Part shown: positions 58,401 through 64,000 of the stretch, piece by piece | Layout of the letters: each line of letters starts with the position of its first letter | How positions within the stretch are numbered: position 1 is the stretch's first letter | Program-made: the position numbers and the translations under genes | Assembly (NCBI RefSeq): GCF_021869535.1 | Contig: NW_026262701.1 | Location: forward strand, 43,837,278 to 43,901,277 | Direction: 5' to 3' | Length of the DNA: 64,000 bases | Source of the DNA: Mytilus californianus | Lineage: Eukaryota; Mollusca; Bivalvia; Mytilida; Mytilidae | Notes under the pieces: generated by a model | What the model saw: only the letters and a program-made list of their open reading frames with translations | Databases searched by the model: none | Told to the model about the DNA's origin: nothing

Positions 58401-61400
58401 TTTTGCAGTATTTTAAGAAATGATTTTACTATGTTTCTTGTGCATTAATTGCTAATAAATTTAACACTTTAATATTGCAAATATGCTGTTTAAAGACAAT
58501 TATTTTGTTAATTTTTTAAGCTAAAACTTTATATTGCTTTATACACAATAATTAGATTCTTAAAACTATGCGGATACAGACACATACATAGGTTTTGCAA
58601 TTCTAGCAAAACATTTGGTTGATAATTGTTTGGTAGTAATTTCAAGAAACAATCTTAAATAAATGGGAAATGTGTCCATGGACACATATGATGCCCCTGC
58701 TTGCATATAACTGTAGAAAGGGACATAACAAGAACGGTAAAAGTGAAGCTTGATCTGAGTTGTGTGGTAATAAGCATCCATAACATTTGGTTGAGGCAAA
58801 CTTAAGTTAGAGGATGGAAACAAAAAATTCAGCAAAATAGACAGTAAAAGTGACGCTACCCAAATTCAAACTTGATCTGTGTTTTGTGATAATAAGCATT
58901 GTCTATAAGATTCATAACATTTGGTTGAGGCAAACTAAGTTAGAGAACGGAAACCAATTTTGGAATGTACGTACTTACAGACGTATGGACGAACAAGGGT
59001 AACACTTAATGCCCCCTTCACTGTGTTGGGGGCATGAAAATTACCGATCTTCATATTTCTAACATAAAGTCAATTTCATCATTTCTAGAATTGATTATTT
59101 TACCTCACAAAATCTTTATACTGATCTAATAAGATGCAAAAAGGTTCAGTAAGCATGCTAAGGAAAACTCTAAATGTATACATTGGAATATTTTTGAACT
59201 GCAATGCATTTACTTGGAAATTCTTCACTTCCTTTTTTAAATGCCTTTACGAATAAAATTTGTAGTTGCAATGCAACAATTGGCAATCCAATCCAATGGC
59301 ATAAATGTAAAATTCAATGTCGAAAAATCATAACTTCCATTTGCTCTTCAATTCATTGAGTCATGAAAACTGTAGTTCCTTTAGGAAACAGAAGAAATGC
59401 AAATATCCCAAAAGATATTTTAAAACTCCCCAAAAATACTGCAAGGACCTAAAGATCAACACGAAAAAATTGTTGTACCTGAAGCAGATCGAGACATTAT
59501 ATACACATACATGTGTATATATGTCTCTGCTTGAAGACAACTGTTCCTTGCTGTTTCATTCAAAACAAAGTGGACTACAATATTCCCAATAGGTTTGTCT
59601 GAACTTAAAGGAAATGTCTGGTGTTAACACAACTAAATTTGTTTAAAGGTTATATACTAGTTACCCTTCAAGGGTAATAAAAAATCTAACATATCAAACT
59701 GATTGTAATACTGAATTATCTCCCTTGACTTTGTCCAGTTTTCTTATTTCAACTACAAAGTTTTAAAATACAGTTATTTTTATATAGCATGGAATAAAGA
59801 TATCAAAGTACAGTTGTTGACTCCAATTCAATTCATTTTATTGAAATGGATTTAAAACAAGATTAAATTTGTCATGGATTCATGTCAAATATACCTTGGA
59901 CTTCCTATTCATCAAATTATTCTATACATTTTGAAACTCCTATATCTGGTTAATCTTCTTCTCTGAAACTACTGATTTTTGGGCCCTGAAACTACTAAAT
60001 GTGTAGTTAACTGCAATATTAAATTGAAATGGAATTACTTACAGTACTAAATTAACTACACCAAATCTTTATTTCTGCGTACCCAATTAACTAATAACAC
60101 TTATTTATGGTCTGGTCAGTGTTATTGAAAATTAAGCAATTCGTATGGACGAATGTATTATTGCTTAACCTTTACCTGATTATCTCTTGAAATTTTGTTT
60201 AGTGTGTAGTCAGAACCTAAATTTTTATTATATAACAGTAATTCTTTATAAAGACAGGGATGGCAACTCTGAAGTTAAAAACTATTTAAGAAATTATGAA
60301 ATTACTTTTGTATGTTGAATTTTTAATTAGGTTTCGGCTCTCCTTTCCTCCTATGCTTATTGTACATATTGTGTGGTGTGTAGGGGGGAATACACTCATT
60401 GATTAACTATACTGAAAAACAATGTTTACTTGTTATGTCATAATTTAACTTTGTTGAAAGTTCTTAATCTTAAAAATTTACCCATTAAAATATAATACAT
60501 CCTGTATATGAAAAAACTTATCTGAAAACAGTTTAATATGCCATTTCTTTCTACACACACACAAACATTCATTTTATTAACCATTAAACTGGACACAGGT
60601 CATGTTATTTTCTATCAAAGAAAAACAAGTTATAAAAAGATTCGATTTACCAGTTTTAACTTATTTACTTAATTTTCTTAATCATGTTAATATTGATTTT
60701 TTTTTTACATTATAAAAATAACATATTCTTCTGTAACCTGAGAAACTTAATAACATATTATGCAATTTCATTCTTTCAAAAATTTATAATTTTGAAGAGA
60801 AGCATTGTTATATATTTTATGCAAATCTGTGTAAAGTAAAAGATATGTGTCTTAACAGGAAATTGCAATTTTCAGTCTTATTATGGTCATTCAAATCTAA
60901 CCCAAACTAAAGTAAAATTAGAGGCTCTTAAGAGCCTGTGTTGTCACCTTGGTCTATATGCATATTCAACAAAGGACACTCTCCAACATTGTAAACGAGA
61001 ATAGAATTCATGAAAAAAATCTCTTTTTGTTGATCTTTTATCGCTGATCCTTTAGTCTGTTTAGTTTCTTTAGTTTTTGCTCAAAACACAAAAGAGAGTA
61101 AAAAAAATCCTCATTAAGGGCAATCACTCCTATAAAGAGTGAAAGTCTACCAACTATATTGGCACAATTTGACTTGTTAGTAGATCTTGCCTTGCTGATC
61201 ATTTTGTGATTTAAAGTGACTATTTATCTATTATAATTTTTATCATATAAGGCAAAAAGGGAAAAAAATGGTAAAAATCGTCATCAAAGGGCAATAACTC
61301 TAATATGGACTCAACTGACGATTTCGAGCATATTGTACATATTTGTGGAATTGTCTTGGTGATAATTTTTGCAATTTAAAGTTTCTCTCTATCTATCATA

Positions 61401-63643
61401 GTTTACAAGATAATAGGCAAAACTGAAAAATTGGTAACATTTGTCACTTAAGGGCAATAACTCCTACAAGAAGTTGTCTGAGAGTTTTGATGTATACGGA
61501 TAATTGGTAGAGCTCAGCATTCTGAACATTTTTGCTACTTGTCAGATTTTCTTTATTTATAACGGTTTTCAAATTATTAACAAAAACTTGCATTTTAACC
61601 CTATGTTTTATCTTTAGCAATGTCGGCCATCTTGGTTGTCAGACTGGTTCATCGGACACATTTTTTAAACTAAATACCCCAATGATGATTGTGGCCAACT
61701 TTGGTTAAATTTGGGCCCAGTAGTTTCATAGGAGATGATTTTTGTAAAGGTAACAGACAACGACGGACGCCAAGTTATGAGATAAGCTCACTTAAAAAGA
61801 GCCAGGGGAGCCAAAAATGACCAATCTACCTATTTTTACCATAAAAAGTCAATTTTAACATTTTTAGGATTGATTCTTTTACCTCACAAAATTTTTATAC
61901 TGATTCCTTCAGATGCAAAAAGAATTCCCTGTCCAGTTTCAGTAAGAAAAAATCTTATTTTACACATTGGACTATTTTGGAACTGCAATGCATTTACTTG
62001 GAAATTCTTAACTTCCATTTTTAAATTTCTTTACGAATATTATTTGTAGTTGCAAAATAAAAATTGGCACTCCAATGGCATGAATGAAAAATTTAATGTT
62101 GAATAAAATGCTCCGCTGGGCGCAGCTTGATAGGACCGCAGAGGTCGAACCCTGAACAGTTGGGGCAAGTATGGACACAACATTCAAGCTTGATACAGCA
62201 CTGAATTTGGATTGTAATTAAATATTTGACACAGCATAGGTTTCTGACACAGAATGAATGTGGTCTAAGAACTAAAAATTTTTTAATTTACCTTTTCAAA
62301 GAATATCATTATTATTTGCTTTTATATATAAATCAGAAATAACCAAATTAAAATGGAAAATTTTAAAGAAAAAAAAGGAAAAAAAAAATCCCCCCCAAAA
62401 AATTTTTTGAACACCTTATGATTTATCACCCCCAAACTCAATCCCAGCCTTCCCTTTGTGGTATGGTACCTTGCAGTACAATTTCAGAGAGATCCATACA
62501 CTTGAACACAAGTTATTGTCTGGAAACTAGAAAAATGCTTGTTTTTGGCCCCTTTTTGGCCCCAAATTCCTAAATGTTTAGGGCAATTACCCCCAAACTC
62601 AGACCCAGCTTTCCCTTTGTTATATGGAACCTTGTAGTACAATTTCATAAAGATCCATACTCTTACACACAAATTATTGTCCTGAAACTAGAAAAATGCT
62701 TGTTTTTTTGCCCCTTTTTGGCCCCTAATTCCTAACATTTTGAGGCAATTACCCCCAAAATCAATCCCAGCTTTCCCTTTGTGGTATGGTACCTGCAGTA
62801 CAATTTCAGAGAGATCCATACATTTGAACACAAGTTATTGTCTGGAAACTAGAAAAATGCTTATTTTTTGCCCCTTTTTGGCCCCTTTTTCCTAAACGTT
62901 TTGTGCAATTACCCCCAAACTCAATTCCAGCTTTCCCTTTGTGATACGGAACCTTAAGCTTGTAGTAAAATTTCATAAAGATCCATACACTTACACACAA
63001 GTTATTGTCATGAAACTAGAAAAATGCTTGTTTTTTGCCCCTTTTTTGGCCCCTAATTCCTAAAATTTGGAGGCAATTACCCCCAAAATCAATCCCAGCA
63101 TTCCCTTTGTGATATGGAACCTTGTGGTACAATGTCAGAGAGATCCATACACTAACACACAAGTTATGTCTGGAAGTTACAAAAATGCTTATTTTTGGCC
63201 CCTTTTTGGTCCCTTATTCCTTAACTGTTGGTACCATAACCCCCAAAATCAATCCCAACCTTCCTTTTGTGGTATTGAACCTTATGGTAAAATTTCATAA
63301 AGATCCATTCACTTAAACTAAAGTTAGAGTGCGAAAACCAATTTGCCTGGGACTACAGAGACGACGCCGTACGACGACGACGACGACGCCAACGTCATAC
63401 CAATATACGACCACAAAATTTGTTTGCGGTCATATAAAAATCACAACTTCCATTTGCTCTTCATTGATTCATGAAAACTGTAGTTCCTTTAGGAAACAGA
63501 AGAAATTCCAAAGAGCCCATTGCCAAAAAGATAATACTGCAATGACCTAAAGATCCACAAAAAAAATGATATACCTGAAGATAACTGTTCCCTGTTGCAT
63601 CATCCAAAACAAAGTGGATTCCCAATCTTTTTCCTTCAATGAT
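52295..63643 (-). CDS. ZPR1: ZPR1 zinc-finger protein, last two exons (gene-level, 5' beyond window)
   Basis: Model: complement of join 52295-52414, 63575-63643. It reads [23 protein letters not shown] then [39 protein letters not shown]. This is the C-terminal end of the second ZPR1 domain (DDP.GNSYLQN.YAP..DP...[20 protein letters not shown]). Known: ZPR1 binds eEF1A and acts in its folding, interacts with SMN, and moves to the nucleus on growth stimulation. Only the end of the protein is in the window, so the two C4 zinc fingers are not seen. The intron between the two exons is 11.2 kb. The gene converges with MRPS18A. Confidence 0.93.
53104..53420 (-). repeat. Intronic duplicated segment Y, copy 1
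   Basis: ATATCAAACCAATTGTATTACTG, ATTATCTCCCTTGATTTTG, CAGTTGTTGACTCCAATTCA and TTCATTTTATTGAAAT are repeated at 59667-59990 and, more diverged, at 55930-56240. Confidence 0.85.
53421..54555. other. ZPR1 intron, short motif repeats only
   Basis: No gene. GGTATTTACCGGTATATACC-type self-complementary sequence lies at 53800-53850. CCATTTTAGCGC(A/C)AA occurs four times in variant form at 54310-54415. Confidence 0.5.
54560..55085 (+). repeat. Pearl-like element, about 162-bp core, three copies
   Basis: GTATAAGTTTCATA.CATTTG.TTGAGGCAAACTAAAGTTA recurs about every 162 bp (54634, 54796, 54956). The right end has GACGGGACAGGACAGGACAG and GGGTAACACTTAATGACCCC. Same family as 11530-11960 and 58650-59040. 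Confidence 0.8.
55930..56240 (-). repeat. Intronic segment Y, diverged copy
   Basis: CTGAATTATCTCCCTTGAAAATGTCCAGTTTTCTCATT, then AGAAACTACTTATTTGTG.CCC..AAACTACTA, in the same order as 59700-60000. No gene. Confidence 0.7.
56750..58205 (+). repeat. Dispersed repeat, copy 2 (partner at 33.1-34.05 kb)
   Basis: Same ordered blocks as the first copy, with an extra insert near 57085-57310 that starts with a poly-G run (57107-57118) and contains GAACGCGAAATAAAATTGCC-like sequence recurring as inverted GCACGTGAAATAAAAATGGC. No coding content. Confidence 0.75.
58220..58340 (-). repeat. Short retroelement fragment
   Basis: ACAAACGACAACCACTGAAC and GGTTCCTGACTTAGGACAGG match the tail family at 39.95 kb. 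Confidence 0.65.
58650..59040 (+). repeat. Pearl-like element copy
   Basis: AACATTTGGTTGAGGCAAAC twice, AGAGAACGGAAACCAATTTT, then GGGTAACACTTAATGCCCCC as the right end. Same family as 54.56 kb. Confidence 0.8.
59041..59592 (-). repeat. Segmental duplicate of the ZPR1 penultimate-exon region
   Basis: Collinear with 61826-62103 joined to 63438-63643: ACCTCACAAAAT.TTTATACTGAT, GAACTGCAATGCATTTACTT, GGAAATTCTT.ACTTCC, then ACTTCCATTTGCTCTTCA, TGTAGTTCCTTTAGGAAACA and AAAACAAAGTGGA. Unlike the other copy it lacks the 1.3-kb pearl-like insertion, giving an empty site near 59322. Confidence 0.88.
59479..59590 (-). pseudogene. Decayed ZPR1 exon copy with palindromic insert
   Basis: On the - strand it matches the exon at 63575-63643 (GTCCACTTTGTTTT, AACAGCAAGGAACAGTTG). 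It carries an 8-bp insertion that shifts the frame, in-frame stops, and an insert of about 52 bp at 59485-59536 that folds on itself (GAGACATTATATACACAT with its inverse). The donor (CTTCAG/GTACAA) is still present. Not expected to contribute protein. Confidence 0.82.
59667..59990 (-). repeat. Intronic segment Y, copy 3
   Basis: Closest to the copy at 53104-53420, with shared TCATTTTATTGAAATG and ATGGATTCATGTCAAATATACCTT. Confidence 0.85.
59991..60920. other. ZPR1 intron, no feature
   Basis: AT-rich intron with no supported repeat or exon. Confidence 0.5.
60921..61815 (+). repeat. Core-repeat element, AGAGCCTGTGTTG family
   Basis: It starts GAGGCTCTTAAGAGCCTGTG (self-complementary GGCTCTTAAGAGCC) and contains about 165-bp cores marked by GGGCAATAACTCC at about 61118, 61289 and 61452. 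It ends with ACGACGGACGCCAAGTTATG, AGATAAGCTCACTT and GAGCC. I recognise this as a common mussel repeat. Confidence 0.75.
62104..63437 (+). mobile_element. Pearl/Helentron-like element, 1.3 kb, inside a duplicated segment
   Basis: Same ends as the 35945 element (AATGCTCCGCTGGGCGCAGC; GACGACGACGACGCCAACGT, ATACGACCACAAAATT, GCGGTCATATA). The core is different in extent: about six 159-168-bp repeats (GATCCATACAC at 62491, 62650, 62812, 62980, 63143, 63303) and no 125-bp array. The short frames on both strands are repeat by-products. Confidence 0.8.
63575..63643 (-). CDS. ZPR1: ZPR1 penultimate exon
   Basis: On the - strand, acceptor ATTTTATCTTCCAG, donor GTATAT; 69 bp, phase 0-0. It encodes [20 protein letters not shown] followed by YLQ. 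The DD.(A/P)(T/A)GNSYLQ block is diagnostic for ZPR1. Confidence 0.93.
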
Positions 63644-63711
63644 CTGGAAGATAAAATATGTTTTTCATACTATCAGTTAGAATTATACATCAAAATAAGA
63701 GAATAAATTGA

Positions 63712-64000
63712 TGATTGTGCTTGTCACTGTCTGTTTCTCTTTTGTGATTGCCAGTCTGTTTCTCCTTTGTGATTGTCACTTTGTTTATCTTTTGCGATTG
63801 CCACTGTCTGTTTAACTTACTAGGTAATTGTCAGTCTGTTTCTCCTTTGTGATTGTCAGTCTGTTTCTCTTTTGTGATTGTCAGTCTTTTTCTCCTTTGT
63901 GATTGTCAGTCTGTTTCTCTTTTGAGATTGTCAGTCTGTTTCTTTTTTGTGATTGTCATCGTCTGTTTCTCTTTTGTGATTGTCAGTCTGTTTGGTATTT
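63712..64000 (+). repeat. 25-bp minisatellite, runs off the window
   Basis: Units CTGTTTCTCTTTTGTGATTG plus TCAGT, about 11 copies with variants (CTCC for CTCT, extra GT). Located in the upstream ZPR1 intron. Confidence 0.92.

Noticed and set aside
62484-63316. ORFs on both strands within the 62-63 kb repeats
   Set aside because: They are produced by the roughly 162-bp core repeats and recur with the same period.

Overview
The window is eukaryotic, AT-rich and dominated by introns and mobile DNA. Several dispersed repeats, such as the one carrying GCCAGACGCGCGTTTCGTC and the one carrying GATGTGGTATGATTGCCAA, are ones I associate with mussel (Mytilus-type bivalve) genomes. The organism is therefore most likely a marine mussel. 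This rests on recognising repeats and on gene style, not on a database search.

Layout. (1) 0.8-15.4 kb, + strand: ten exons, 5' end missing, of an immunoglobulin-superfamily receptor. It has a sushi/CCP domain, two related modules of unknown fold, two Ig domains, three predicted transmembrane helices each on its own exon, and a cytoplasmic tail with an ITSM-like TEYAEV motif next to a strongly basic block. Its introns hold a hAT transposon whose target site includes a splice donor, a 120-bp minisatellite and several dispersed repeats. (2) 15.4-19.2 kb: a dispersed repeat, a 574-bp tandem duplication and a small unrecognised ORF at 18.8 kb. (3) 20.4-24.0 kb: two head-to-head paralogous class A GPCR copies, both pseudogenes, each with a stop codon inside the DRY-motif triplet. 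(4) 24-28.4 kb: debris of a non-LTR-type retroelement and low-complexity DNA. (5) 28.4-31.1 kb: a palindromic MITE, then a probable DNA transposon about 2.4 kb long with iteron-rich terminal inverted repeats. It carries a PHD finger-FLYWCH gene and, divergently, a frameshifted SGNH-hydrolase-like gene.

(6) 35.1-49.35 kb, + strand: four exons of the mitochondrial ribosomal protein gene MRPS18A (mL66); the exon with the start codon was not found. Its introns hold a retroelement interrupted by a 2.9-kb pearl/Helentron-like element, TTAA and TA MITEs, and a 3.25-kb 19-bp satellite with an 1120-bp higher-order repeat. (7) 52.3-63.6 kb, - strand: the last two exons of ZPR1, separated by an 11-kb intron full of duplications, including a decayed copy of the penultimate exon. 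MRPS18A and ZPR1 converge tail to tail. The 5' part of ZPR1 lies beyond the right edge.

MRPS18A and ZPR1 are single-copy housekeeping genes; the receptor and the GPCR pair look like members of expanded lineage-specific families. Exon borders were set by eye from AG/GT sites and reading-frame phase. All of them join without an in-frame stop, which is the strongest internal support for the models.
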